From Dillenia suffruticosa (taxonomy: Eukaryota; Streptophyta; Magnoliopsida; Dilleniales; Dilleniaceae): 64,000 bases of DNA. Within the stretch, counting starts at the first letter, position 1, and each line of letters begins with the position of its first letter. The stretch spans positions 7,972,174-8,036,173 of the forward strand of contig JAVTVX010000002.1 of assembly GCA_033439265.1 (NCBI GenBank). Direction: 5' to 3'. This document shows, piece after piece, positions 12,671 to 23,941 of this stretch. Made by a program: the position numbers and the translations under genes. The notes under the pieces are model-generated. The model was not told where the DNA came from and searched no databases. It saw nothing but the letters and a program-made list of their open reading frames with translations.

Positions 12671-13810
12671 ATGTTAGATATATTTCTAAATAATTTTTTC
12701 GGAATTTAATTTGGGTATAAAAAAAATTAAGGGTATAAAATTTGGGGTTCGGATCACGGATGAATTTCGTGAATCCGATTATACCACTGTGTTACCCAAC
12801 TCACGTAGAATACGAAAATAATTTTTTCGTAATTTTCTGAACACGATAGGGCTAAGAAAATTCCGGTTGAAGCATTCGGCCGTGAATAGTGACCGAACAC
12901 TTCAACCCCAGATTTGGCGAGTTTTAGGTCAAATCAGAGCATGAAAATGGTAGATCTGTGTTTGCCTCTGCTAGATCTACATTTTGACATATATATTGCA
13001 TGTTGTTTATACCGGAAATTGGGTTTTCGGAGAACCGGGTCGAAAACTCAGTTGCAGACCCATCGGGTAAAGAAGATGAGCCCCAGACCCACGGGCGCGT
13101 GAAAAACATGCGCCCAGGAGCGCGTCCAGCAGGCACGTGGAACTCACGCTCGAGTAAGGCGAGTGAGCGGTCAGGAACCGGGCGCGGGTCGGGGCGGGTC
13201 AAGCATCGACCACGACCCGACACGTGTCGGGTCTAACCCGACCCGTTAACCCCCCAAGTCGGGTCACCTGACCCGTTGACCGACCCGCTGACTCGGCTCC
13301 GCGCGTGAGGGCGCGTGAGCACGCGCCGCGACTGGGCGCGCTTGAGCCGAGCCGGCGCGGGCGCGTGGTAGCGCGTGTAAGACGTGCGCCGCGTGAGCCG
13401 AGCCTTGCTAGGCGTGTGGAAGCGCGTGAAGAGCGCACCGCGCGTCCAGCGCGTGACCCAGGCTCCTGCCGGCGCGTGGAGGAGCGTGGCAGGGCCTGCA
13501 GACGCGCCGCCGGTACGCGGCGGCGCGTGGGGACCCCGGCGGCGCGTTAGGTCGTTCAAAATTGATTTTTTCAATTTTTTTGGGGGTCCTATGAGGAAAT
13601 TTGTGACTATTTGTGGGATTTTGTGCGCCGAATTAAAGTCCGGATAAAGAGATGAGATCCCGGGTTGTGGTGTATGGTGTCCGTTGACTCATATGCTCAC
13701 TTTGAGGTCAATACTCGATTCTTTTTGGATTATTAATTCGTAGGGTGTACGAAATTGTGAAAATAAGCATTATCAGTCACTGACGTCTCTTTTTCTGTGT
13801 AACAGAGACA
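12671..13810 (+). other. GC-rich untranslated leader of young copia element
   Basis: Between the primer site and gag lies about 1.1 kb without a supported gene. Its middle (about 13080-13555) is extremely GC- and CpG-rich, built from many copies of GCGCGTG and related words. Open frames on both strands here follow from the base composition and are not genes. Equivalent but more CpG-poor leaders occur in the related elements at about 8640-8930 and 42100-42600. Confidence 0.7.
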
Positions 13811-15150
13811 TGGCTGCTACGAAAACTGTCGTTTTAGATCTCGTTAAAGGAGATAAACTGAATGGTGACAATTATGAAATTTGACACCGAAAGGTTCAGT
13901 TTGTCTTCGAGGAACAAGAACTCGGGAAAGTTCTTAAGAATGAGATGGTGGATCCCGGGGAGGGTACCACTACACAAGCACGACGGGATCAGGAGGTATA
14001 TCGTGCTTGGAAAAAGAAGGATAGCCAAGCGAGGGTAATCCTTCTTAGCTGCATGCACGATGAGCTGATTCCGATTTACGAGCAGTATCCTACTGCACAG
14101 TCGATTTGGCATGCTCTAAGAGAGCAATATGGCGCCCCGTCAGCTCCTAAGGTGAGGATGCTGACCTATAAGTTGATCACTTATAAGAAGAGGCACGATC
14201 ATACAATGAAACAGCATTTAATGCATATATCGAGTATGATCGCTTCTCTGAAGAATATGGGGGAGCCGATGTCTAATGAGTTTCAGGTACTGGGTGTGAT
14301 TCAGTCCTTGCCTGACTCCTGGGATATGGTTAAGACCTATCTCACGTACTCTGAGAGTATTCATACTTTCATGGACGTGAGTAGGCACTGTGAGCTCGAG
14401 GAGGAGCGTCAGAAGGTGGCTAGGTCTTCTTCTGCTCATGCTAATTTTGCGGAGTCGAGTAAGGGCTCCCGGGGTTTAAAACGCAAGTGGCGCAAGCATG
14501 AGAAGAAGGCCAAGGGCCAAGGCAAGAAGAAACAACCTGCCAAGACCGACGACAAAGGACAGAAGCGCAAGAAGAAGGAGCTCGATAAGAGCAAAATCCA
14601 ATGCTATGTTTGTGGCAAGCTTGGGCATTTCGCACGCGAGTGTGGCGAGCGAAAGGTATGTCCTTCTTCTTTACATGGTTTGAGTTACGTGTCATCTAGT
14701 GTGATGCTCATTAACTCTTCTCCTTTGTGGATTGTAGACTCAGGAGCCACGGACCATGTAACTTGGGACAGGAGCGCATACGTGGAGTTCCACCGTTTAA
14801 GTCCCCAGGCGAGGAGGCTGTACGTGGGGAATGGAACATTCGTGGAAGTGAAAGGGATTGGCACTTGCAAGCTATTGCTACGAAGTGACCAAGTCTTATA
14901 TCTTCATGATGTTTTGTATGCTCCTGAGATTAGGCGGAATCTAGTATCTGTCCGATATTTAGATTTGTTAGGATATTCAGTGTTGTTGGGAAACTCTAGA
15001 GTTTCCATTACTTATGACAGTTCTTTAATTTGTTCCGGTTTGGTCCATGAGGGACTTTATGTACTGGATATGATTTCATCTTATGAGATTTATTCTTCTT
15101 CCACTATTGCTTTTGCATCAGATAGTGTAGTAGATGATGTGAATGTATGA
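13811..15150 (+). CDS. Copia gag and protease region (fossil part)
   Basis: The gag part of the young copia element. The translation around 14100-14440 has the plant copia gag core (ALREQYGAPSAPKVRMLTYK and LEEERQKVARSS). A CCHC zinc knuckle, CYVCGKLGHFAREC, lies at 14602-14643 and would bind the RNA genome. The retropepsin active site WIVDSGATDH is at 14728-14757. The gag-protease area is followed by a pre-integrase zinc region near 15150-15320 with HIGQERM and CEFCLAGKA. It belongs to one polyprotein in copia elements; here the region is not fully open. Family assignment is firm. Confidence 0.9.
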
Positions 15151-15318
15151 CATAGTAGGCTTGGCCACATAGGGCAAGAGAGGATGGCCCGGTTAGCTAC
15201 GAATGGCCTGCTGGGCCCGCTAACCAAGGTCCAGTTGCCCGTATGTGAGTTTTGCCTTGCGGGCAAAGCCACTAGAAAACCATTTGGGAAAGCAATAAGA
15301 GCTGAAACTCCATTGTAA

Positions 15319-15828
15319 TTGGTCCATTCCGACATTTGCGGACCCATGAATGTGAGAACTCGAAACGGAGCCACGTATTTTATTACGTTTATAGATGATT
15401 ACACGCGTTTCGGTTACGTCTACCTGATCTCACACAAGTCTGAGGCACTAGAATGCTTCAGGAGGTTTATTAGTGAGGTTGAAAATCAGCTAGACTTGAG
15501 GGTGAAAACTCTCAGAACCGATCGGGGGCGCGAGTATCTGTCTGAGCAATTTAAAGAGCTCTGTTTCGATAAAGGTATTACGAGACAGTTAACTATTCCT
15601 GCTACTCCTCAACAGAACGGAGTAGCCGAGAGAAGGAATAGGACTCTGTTGGAGATGGTGAGGTCGATGATGGCACAAGCCAACCTACCTATCTCCCATT
15701 GGGGAGATGCGTTGTTGACTGCGGCCTACGTCCTTAACCGTGTTCCGACAAAGTCTGTAGTTTGCACCCCATACGAGCTTTGGACAGGGAGACAGCCTGA
15801 CCTTAGCCACTTGAGGCCATGGGGTTGA
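15319..15828 (+). CDS. Copia integrase region (fossil part)
   Basis: The integrase catalytic core of the young copia element. Visible in order are SDICGPMNVRTRNG with the first acidic residue, FIDDYTRFGYVYL, LRTDRGREYLS with the second aspartate, and PATPQQNGVAERRNRTLLEM with the catalytic glutamate region. HWGDALLTAAYVLNRVPTK follows, as is typical of copia integrases. In the element it would insert the cDNA copy into new sites. It lies between protease and reverse transcriptase, the order that defines Ty1/copia as opposed to Ty3/gypsy. Confidence 0.9.
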   Translation: MVHSDICGPMNVRTRNGATYFITFIDDYTRFGYVYLISHKSEALECFRRFISEVENQLDLRVKTLRTDRGREYLSEQFKELCFDKGITRQLTIPATPQQNGVAERRNRTLLEMVRSMMAQANLPISHWGDALLTAAYVLNRVPTKSVVCTPYELWTGRQPDLSHLRPWG

Positions 15829-15927
15829 GCTGCGTATGTTCGTGATTCCTCGCATCAGTACGGCAAGTTAGGCCCGCGAGGAAAGAAGTGTATCTTTATT
15901 AGATACTCTGAACAATCCAAAGGATAT

Positions 15928-17808
15928 GTGTTCCTAGGAGAACATACGGACGGTACTGTCACCGAGATAGAGTCTCGTGATATCACATTTCTCGAGAGTA
16001 ATTTCCCTAAAAGAGGAGAAATCGATCGAGATCTCACCTTTTACAAGATGGATGAGCCTAATAGCTCAACCGAACCCAGTGACGAGATTCAAGAGCCGAT
16101 TATGGATTTTGATCCTAATGGGAGCAATCCATCTCAAGGTGTGGGACCTCTCTCTCCTCGAAGGAGTAGTCGGGGACAAATGCCACGTCGCCGTTTCCCG
16201 ATTGAGGATGAGATCCTCATTGTGACTCCTGAGGACGATGAAGAGCCAAGGACTGCACAAAAGGCTCTTGAGGGTTTAGCAAAGGACCGATGGTTACAGG
16301 CCATGCACGAGGAAATGGAATCAATGAGAGTCAATGAAGTCTGGGAGCTAGTTGACTTACCTGAGGAAAGAAAGGCCATTGGAAACAAGTGGGTTTTCAA
16401 AATTAAAAGAAAGGCCGACGGATCGATTGAGAGGTACAAGGCCCGTCTGGTAGCCAAGGGTTACACGCAGACCAAGGGCATTGACTACGAGGAGACTTTT
16501 TCTCCAGTAGTCAAATTTACTTCGATCCGTTTACTTTTGGCGATTGTCGCTAGTATGGATCTTGAGTTACACCAGATGGACGTTAAGACCGCTTTTCTAA
16601 ACGGGAGCCTGGATGAGGAGATCTACATGGAACAGCCCCTTGGTTTTGTTCTGGTAGGTCAAGAGGACAAGGTCTGTCGACTTCGGAAGTCGATATACGG
16701 TCTAAAGCAATCATCCAGGCGGTGGTACCTAAGATTTCACGAGGAGGTGATATCTTACGGTTTTACGATGGTCGAGGAGGATCATTGTGTCTATCTGATA
16801 CGGTCTGATAACTCTTTTGTGATCCTGTCGTTGTATGTGGATGACATAATATTGGCCGGGAATGACATTCAGTATTTAATGACCATCAAAGAATGGTTAT
16901 CATCCAGTTTCGACATGAAAGACATGGGTAAAGCTGAGTTCATCCTCGGAGTTAAGATCCAGAGGGATCGCTCGAGAAAGATATTGGCTCTTTCACAAGA
17001 GACCTACATTAAGAAAATTCTTGAGCGTTTTGGGATGAATGATTGTAATCCCATAGATACTCCGATCGCCAAAGGTGAAGGTCTGAGCCTGGACATGTGT
17101 CCGAAAACTCAGGAAGAAGTAAGGGAAATGAGTAAAGTACCTTATTCCAGTGCAGTGGGAAGTTTGATATACGCAATGTTGTGTACTAGACCGGACATTT
17201 GTTATGCAGTTGGTCTGGTGAGCAGATATCAGGCAAATCCTGGAAGGGGTCACTGGAGAGCAGTGAAGAGGATTTTCCGATATCTAAAAGGAACTGCAAA
17301 CCTCTCCTTGAGTTATGGAGGAGGCGATTTGTGCCTTGTGGGCTATTCGGACGCCGACTGGGGAGGTGATTTGGATAAATGCAAATCGACATCAGGTTTT
17401 GCTTTCTTGCTCAATGGCGGAGCTATCTCTTGGAGCAGTAAGAAACAAACCTGTATTGCTCTATCTACGATGGAGGCTGAGTTCGTGGCGTGCTCAGTTG
17501 CAGTTCAGGAAAGTGTTTGGCTCCGGAGACTACTGAATGACTTAGGAATTGTAGCGGATAGTGGGAGACCTATAATGATTTATTGTGATAATCAGGCCGC
17601 TATCGCTTACACTCGAGACCCTAAGTTTCATAGTAGGACTAAACACATCGACACCAGATACCATTATATTAGAGACATCATCGAGAAGGGTGAAGTGACC
17701 GTCAAGTACATTTCGACACACAGCATGGTGGCTGACCCCTTCACCAAACCCATCACTAGAGACTCTTTTTTAGGGCATAGAGAGTCATTGGGTTTGAATA
17801 TCTACTGA
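15928..17808 (+). CDS. Copia reverse transcriptase and RNase H region (fossil part)
   Basis: A long open stretch of 626 codons that ends the pol region of the young copia element. It begins with the connection segment and then has the copia reverse-transcriptase domain (about 16370-17110): NKWVFKIKRKADGSIERYKARLVAKGY, DVKTAFLNGSLDEEIYM and the catalytic YVDD at 16834-16845. RNase H follows (about 17330-17790) with SDADWGGD, STMEAEF and YCDNQAA carrying the acidic residues. The C-terminus HIDTRYHYIRD...KYISTHSMVADPFTKP is standard for the family. Motifs look intact in this part. Confidence 0.93.
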   Translation: MFLGEHTDGTVTEIESRDITFLESNFPKRGEIDRDLTFYKMDEPNSSTEPSDEIQEPIMDFDPNGSNPSQGVGPLSPRRSSRGQMPRRRFPIEDEILIVTPEDDEEPRTAQKALEGLAKDRWLQAMHEEMESMRVNEVWELVDLPEERKAIGNKWVFKIKRKADGSIERYKARLVAKGYTQTKGIDYEETFSPVVKFTSIRLLLAIVASMDLELHQMDVKTAFLNGSLDEEIYMEQPLGFVLVGQEDKVCRLRKSIYGLKQSSRRWYLRFHEEVISYGFTMVEEDHCVYLIRSDNSFVILSLYVDDIILAGNDIQYLMTIKEWLSSSFDMKDMGKAEFILGVKIQRDRSRKILALSQETYIKKILERFGMNDCNPIDTPIAKGEGLSLDMCPKTQEEVREMSKVPYSSAVGSLIYAMLCTRPDICYAVGLVSRYQANPGRGHWRAVKRIFRYLKGTANLSLSYGGGDLCLVGYSDADWGGDLDKCKSTSGFAFLLNGGAISWSSKKQTCIALSTMEAEFVACSVAVQESVWLRRLLNDLGIVADSGRPIMIYCDNQAAIAYTRDPKFHSRTKHIDTRYHYIRDIIEKGEVTVKYISTHSMVADPFTKPITRDSFLGHRESLGLNIY

Positions 17809-18978
17809 CATTTTTCAGTTTGTACTTAATGATGACGTTGATGCTTATTGATTATATATATATATGATTATAGTGCATTATTCAGTCACTTTTGTATTAT
17901 ATTTTCCATTAATGCACTTACTTTTAATTATCATATATATGTTCAGTTTGTGATAATAGATATGTCGGGCAGGCGAGGTCGACTCTCTCACACGAGTGAC
18001 CACCTCCGGCTCTGAGTGAGCGGGGATGAGACGGTTTCTAGCTGTAAGAGATTTTGAGAGTGGTCCTGCTAGAACATAAGTCGCCCTGATACGTGTTCAG
18101 GATGAGGTCATATGCGATATGACCGACATGGAAGTACCACATCCATGTTGCCTGTGAGAAGCCAGGTTTGAGATCTCGGATATCACCTGTAATTTGTGAT
18201 ATTGTCTCATAGGTACTCTTTATGAGATCTCTAGGTAAAGTCTTATGTGTAGACTGTGTCCTCGTACCTGCACAGTGTTAGAAAAATCTGACATATGCCC
18301 TTCTGAGAGATGGGGGAGTAACACTGTGGCACATGTTTTCATACCACGTGTGAAAAGACGACTTGGGATAGTGGGAGCTATATTACTTGAGACAATAATT
18401 TAAAACTTATCCCCAAGCCCCACTGTATGAGATTCGAGATCCATTGGGTGGGATCTCTTGTACCCTTATTACTTTCGGCTGTCTCTTGAGATCATGATTC
18501 AGTGTTTGCTACTTTAGTCTGTTTACCAATGGCCCGGAAGATAAATTGAGATCTGAGGGACAGGTCTAGGAAAACAGCCGAATTGAGATCGATAGATTCG
18601 AGTTTGGGAAAAGGAAGACCAGTTGACATTGCATTGTTATGTTGTATTCACCGACCGGTCTTTTATGTTCATCCATGTAGGGATTTGAACATGATAGTGA
18701 ATACATAGTCGAGTGATAGCTGAGGATTACTTTCGGTGAGGAAAGTAACTCGATGAATGTAATTAGTCTTGGATCTGGGGTATAGCGAGCTTTCTTATGA
18801 TATTAACGGTGACTACTCGATCATCCTAACAGGTGTGTCGAGGAGTTTTTGTTTGCAGGTGTACTCGCTAGTCGCACGACGTCCAACCCTGTATGAAAAC
18901 CCTGTAGGGTGATATGGTGGATCGCATGAGTTGTGATCTCATGACGAAAATAAAATGCCCTCGTGTGCAAGTGGGAGA
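17809..18978 (+). other. 3' untranslated region of young copia element
   Basis: About 1.2 kb after the pol stop, with no gene seen. It ends in the polypurine tract AAGTGGGAGA (18969-18978) that primes second-strand synthesis. Parts of it, such as the words around GAAAAATCTGACATATG, are recognisable in the old copia element at 3330-3360 on the other strand, showing common family origin. Confidence 0.75.
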
Positions 18979-19403
18979 TGTTGAGGAATGCCCACGTGGG
19001 GCTATTTAAATTTCAAAAAAAAGGGGTAATGGGTAGTTACCCATTACCCCACTCTCCCCTAATTTTGCTCTAAAAAATAACTCCTACGGGAGTTATGATT
19101 CACAAAAAAGAAAAACATTATTTTTGTCAATGAAATAGAACATCAAGAGAGATGATGATCAAGAGGGATTGATTCCGATCAACGCACAAATCACCGGGTT
19201 AAGGGTTGGATCGTTGTGGTATCGTGTTAATAGTTCGTCTTACATAACTATCATCCCGATTGCGAGTTGCTGCAGTTCCAAGTTTGCGGTTTCCGAAATT
19301 ATTCGAATCACCGATTAAGATATACCGTAAACTCGATTTCTTATGATTCTGAAAAATGTTAATTATTGCTTCCGTTGCGTGATTGAGTCACCATAATCTA
19401 ACA
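18979..19403 (+). repeat. 3' LTR of young copia element
   Basis: 425 bp, TG...CA bounded, with six transitions relative to the 5' LTR. It is followed at once by the target duplication AGAAT. Confidence 0.95.
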
Positions 19404-21382
19404 AGAATTTTTAGGGCCCTGGCTCCTAAGGTCTCAGGGTCATGATCACATGTTAGTCGGATTGTTACTGTGCTGCTTTACAATTGGGACCTTTCTAAAG
19501 TGCTAAGAGCATCAGTGAGGCCACCATATAACATTTTTGTATTGCCTAGCCTTCATCTTCAGTGCACTTCTTTGATTATTGTTAGTGAGTAATGATTGGC
19601 ACATGATCTATATTTTGCTTTGGAGATAAATGACATTCTCTATGATTCTTAGTAACTAAATGTTACAGTTTGTCTGGAGGTTAATGGGTATTTTCTTCTT
19701 TTTTCATACTGCTGAATACTAGTGTTTTTTCATTATTTTTGTCAAAATGATAACAGCCTTATTGATTATGGCGTTAGCATGTCCTACAAGAGTTCAAACC
19801 TGGATGTGTTTGCAGTTCTTGTTGCACTGGGAGGATATTATGGTATATGCTGTTATAGCTCAAAATTCTGTGCTGGAAGGATTTTAAGTCTAAAATTCAC
19901 TGCTTGTATCGTTTTAAGAATCTTTTTCTGTGATAGTTGTGTTGCTGCAAGAGTGGGTTGCAGGAAGTTTGGTTGAGTTACGTTGCCTCATTGGATGATT
20001 AAACAGCTGTCCGTGAGACCAGATTTCTATAGGTTTAGGTTTGGCCCAATAGATTGAAGTAGAAGTGGCTATGATGGCATTAGGGTTTAGGGATTTGGTT
20101 TCTACTATTGTGCCAAGGAAAAGGTTGGTAGCTAGTTGCTGATGGTGATTCCAAATGTGAGCAGGTAAAGTTGGCTTTGAGCATGATACATGGAGAGAGA
20201 GAGAGAGAAAGAGTGTGAGAGAGAGGAGTGCGTCTATAGGCTTTTCTATTTATGCTCTTTTTGATCATGTGGTTTCTTATACTCTGGTGGATTTGAGATT
20301 CTATTTGTACGAAACTAATTATGTGCTTTAATAACATGTAAGGCAATATGTTATAGAGCAGGAGAGGGTGGTGGGTAAGATGAATGTAAAGAATAAAGGA
20401 GTGGGAGAGGGAGGTGGGTAAGATGAAGGTAAAGCCTATATATAATATTGATGCCTATAGTTTGAGTGTTTTTACTTTCAAGAGTAGTTTGAGTGTTTCT
20501 ATTTTCAAGAGTTTTCTCCTGTGTTTGTGAATTTCTGGGAATGAAGCTTACTCAACCAGTTTGATGTTTTGATGGATTAGGGACTCTGTACATTTTAGTT
20601 ATATTGACATTTGTAATGGAGTAGCGTCATATTCAAATTTTATTCTCATGCAACGCACAAATAATGACATATATTGAATTATTATTTTGCTGGCAACACT
20701 AATAATTTTATGAAGTAATATTACACACATGGACATCTTCAGACAGAACAACCTTCATTAACTTCGAGTATGATCATTACAAAAGAGTTAATTTTGTTCT
20801 GCAGCATAAGATAAGCTTTGTTGTACAGTCAGTTACATTGCAAAATTCAGTATCTGTATATGCATAACTTTGTTTGTTTTAAATATACTGACATTTTTTT
20901 TTCTTTGCAATTCTGTGATCACATATAAGCCAACCAGAATGTGCAGTTACTATTCACAATGCTATGTCTTGTTAACGAGGATGAGAAGATGATCACTTCT
21001 TGTGTTGACGGTTGTAGCACTTCTTTATCAAGTTTTTGAGAAGGTAAACCTATATCATTTTCATCCTCTGAGTTATTTTCAAAAATTTTTACTATGTCCT
21101 TCAATTCGTGATGTTTTTGCATGGACACGGAGGTTGTCATCTTGTAAAAGGTTTAGAAGCCCAGGAAAGCATATCTTGTACAGGCCTAAACATTTTTCCA
21201 CTTGTTCAAAAGTTATGATCTGTTGTAATAGGGTACTTGTCATAGAGTTTGATTTTAATGAATACTCTGTTTTCAATGCCATAGACAGTTAATTTCAAGT
21301 TGAAATTTTGAAGGTCATGATTGTATCTGATGGAATAATTCTTTCACAGTTGTGAATTTCCAAAAGAGAAATGTATACTGCA
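19404..21382 (+). repeat. Duplicated block, copy A, fourth piece
   Basis: Colinear with about 27470-29905 of copy B. Shared landmarks are GCTGCTTTACA, GCCTAGCC...TTCA.TGCACTTC, TGTCAAAATG, CTTGTAAAAGGTTT, AAAGCATATCTTGTACAGGC and TTTTTCCACTTGTTCAAAAG. A GA-rich microsatellite lies at about 20190-20230. The frames present are short and not conserved between copies, so I see no gene here. The block is interrupted at 21383 by the gypsy element, whose target duplication CTGCA is 21378-21382. Confidence 0.65.
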
Positions 21383-23890
21383 TGTCACGCCCCGATCCTC
21401 GGATCGACCACGCAACAGCCGCCGCGTTGTCTCGGTACACGGGCAGAACCTCCCCTTATACCGGGACTCCGCAAGGCTACAAATCAGTTCAAAACTCATC
21501 CAATACACACTCCATCAGAAATGGGAAAAATCATATGACAATACACATATAAAGGACCCATCCGGTCCATCCCTGTACATACGAGCATGCATCGACACGC
21601 GAATGGGGCGGGGGTTCCTGTACATGCATACATGCAAAAATTGGCAATTCCAGCCATTCCAGAATTCTCAGCATAATTAAAACATTTAAAACAAAGAAAT
21701 CCTAAATCATAATCGTAAGATTTTACTAACACTCGCATGGAAAAACGAGCTAGCGTCAGTAAAATCCAAGCGGTATGAGATGTACAGAACTTCACAACTC
21801 CAAAAGAAAGTATCGAAATTCAGGATTTCAATCCAAATGTCCCATATGAGAGTTTAAAAGAAAATAAACAAGTTTCGTACAAACCATGTAAGGATTCCAT
21901 TAATACTTGCTCTTATATATGAAACAAGTATTAATTTAATCCATACCAAAAGAGTTATACAAGTCTTTCATTCCATGGACTTCAAAATCAACCAAAATGA
22001 ACTTGCATTTCTATGTACCTACACAAGTCAGCGGAATAAATCCTCCCCAGCTCCAATTTCTGCAGCAGATCTAAATTTCCTCTGAAAAATGTTAAAGGGA
22101 GGGGTGAGTATTGGGAAATACTCAGTGAGTGGAGTGCAATGGTATAATTGTGTGATAAATGAGGGGTGAATGTGGGAGTGTCAAAGTATATCTCAAATAA
22201 CATTTCATATATGTCGAAACATTTTTCAATAAATCAGATAATTCGTAAAGTATGCATCCACATCAAGTATTCTTTCGGAAAATCACAAGGGTCCCATCGA
22301 AATTACTTCCGTCTTGCGTTTGGCCGAACCAAGACGAAAGCCCGCAAAGAGGTTTTCCATTTCAATATTTCAAACACTACCCCCTTCCTTGGCGTTGGCT
22401 CGGACCTCCCCGGGGTGCAATCCGGATAGTCCGACGTGGCAGAGCAGAGGCCGCGTATACCTCTCTCGCAATAAAACCCCAACCACGCCACCCCGTCGGG
22501 TCGCTCCGTGGAGGGAATGACTATAGCCATTAACTAATAGCACCATGCATTTATCAAATATGTCATTTCTCAAGTCATGTGCCATAATTTATAGCAACCA
22601 ATTATCAATTTCATGTCATAGCAATTTATAGAGTAACATCAAATCACATATGGCACATATGCATTTATAAATACAATGGATGCATTCATACTTCACAATA
22701 CAGTCCGGACATCCCACGATCACAAAACAATTGATATAAAACATGAAAAATCTTACAAAATCATTTATAAAACAATTTTAAACTCATTTGCTCATTTATA
22801 ACACAACGGACCATCCACTCACCTTCTAGGGAGGGTATCCACTCCCTATGCCCTATCGATATTCAAGAAATCTCCTTTCAAGCTCCAAAAAGGTCAACCT
22901 AGACCAATAATCCACAATTTCAATTCAAATTCCAAGGAAATCTATCCTAATCGACTCAACAAGTTTCTAATTTCATCAAACACGTTTCTTTCGTATTGAT
23001 CAATCTAAATTCATGTAGAATTTAGACGAAATCCTAGAAATTACATATCAAATGTCAAAAATGCATTTTAATCGTATCTAATATACATCCTAAATATATA
23101 TAAGACCTCTTACACTAAATTCACTCGATTTATCGAAAGGATTTAAATTTCCCTCACCTATAGTTTCTGTAGCTTGCAGCCCTAGCGTCCGTGCTCTTAC
23201 AACACAATCCGAACTCCTGTAATGTTTCCAAACCGAAACACATTTTAGCAACTAACCCTAATTTTCAAGAGAATCAAAACTCCTAAACCATTAATCAACA
23301 AACGGCCCTTACCTGTGCAGTGGAAGGGTCGTGGCCTAGGGTTTCTAACAGTGCGGTCGCGGCAAAGAGCAGCGAACATTGCAGGAAGGCTCGCGGCAGA
23401 GAGAGCAGGTCGCGGGCTCACGGGCCATCGCGGGCTGATGGGCTCGAGGGCTCACGGGATGGTGTGCTCGCGGCCTAGCGCGCTCGCGGGCTAGCGCACT
23501 CACTGCTGATGCGTGCACTCGCAAAAGGCTGCGCACTGTGGTACGCTCGTGTGAGAGAGAAAGGAGAGAGAGAGAGACAGAGAGTGCGAGAGAGAGAGTT
23601 CGAGGGATGGTGAGAGAGCGACGAAGACCGAGAGTGCTAGAGAGAGAGAGATCGACGGAGAGGGAGGCGGAACCGAGCACAAAATCGAGAGAGGGAGAGA
23701 GATGATAGAGAGATTGGGAGCAAGAGAAACAAAGAGGGAGAGTGACAGTGAGAGGGAGAGAGAATTCGTGAGAGAGAGTAAATCGGGAGAGGGAGAGAAT
23801 GAGTGAAATTGGGAAAGTGTTTTCCCACTTAATAAAATTTTCTTTTTTTTTTTTTTTTTTTGACTTTGACTTTTCAAAATTGGTATTACA
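21383..23890 (-). repeat. 3' LTR (about 2.5 kb) of the chromovirus
   Basis: Plus-strand ends are TGTCACGCCCCGATCC and TTGGTATTACA. It includes a strongly GA-rich zone (about 23560-23790) and a T-run (about 23840-23862). Serine/leucine-rich frames on the minus strand reflect the GA repeats and are not genes. The pol side carries a purine-rich tract reading TTTTTAGGGGGTTAAATAT on the minus strand. Confidence 0.88.
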
Positions 23891-23941
23891 ATATTTAACC
23901 CCCTAAAAAGAAATTTCGTCCCCGAAATTCCGAGATTACAA

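Larger units (their letters stand above)
12233..19403 (+). mobile_element. Young full-length Ty1/copia element
   Basis: A 7171-bp copia element with two LTRs of exactly 425 bp (12233-12657 and 18979-19403) and a perfect 5-bp target duplication AGAAT (12228-12232, 19404-19408). The LTRs differ at six sites by my count, all transitions (1.4%), which at commonly used plant rates means roughly half to one million years. A tRNA-Met primer site TGGTATCAGAGC lies at 12659-12670 and a polypurine tract AAGTGGGAGA at 18969-18978. Parts run in copia order: leader, gag with zinc knuckle, protease, integrase, reverse transcriptase, RNase H, then a long 3' untranslated stretch (17809-18968). It is largely whole but carries a few breaks (about three to five), so it is probably not active by itself. 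It is inserted in duplicated-block copy A. Confidence 0.95.

Noticed and set aside
12924-13647. Arginine/alanine-rich frames on both strands
   Set aside because: They lie in the CpG-rich leader of the young copia element and follow its GCGCGTG repeats.
21999-22585. Cluster of small frames around 22166-22585
   Set aside because: Inside the gypsy 3' LTR, overlapping in several frames; no conserved domain.
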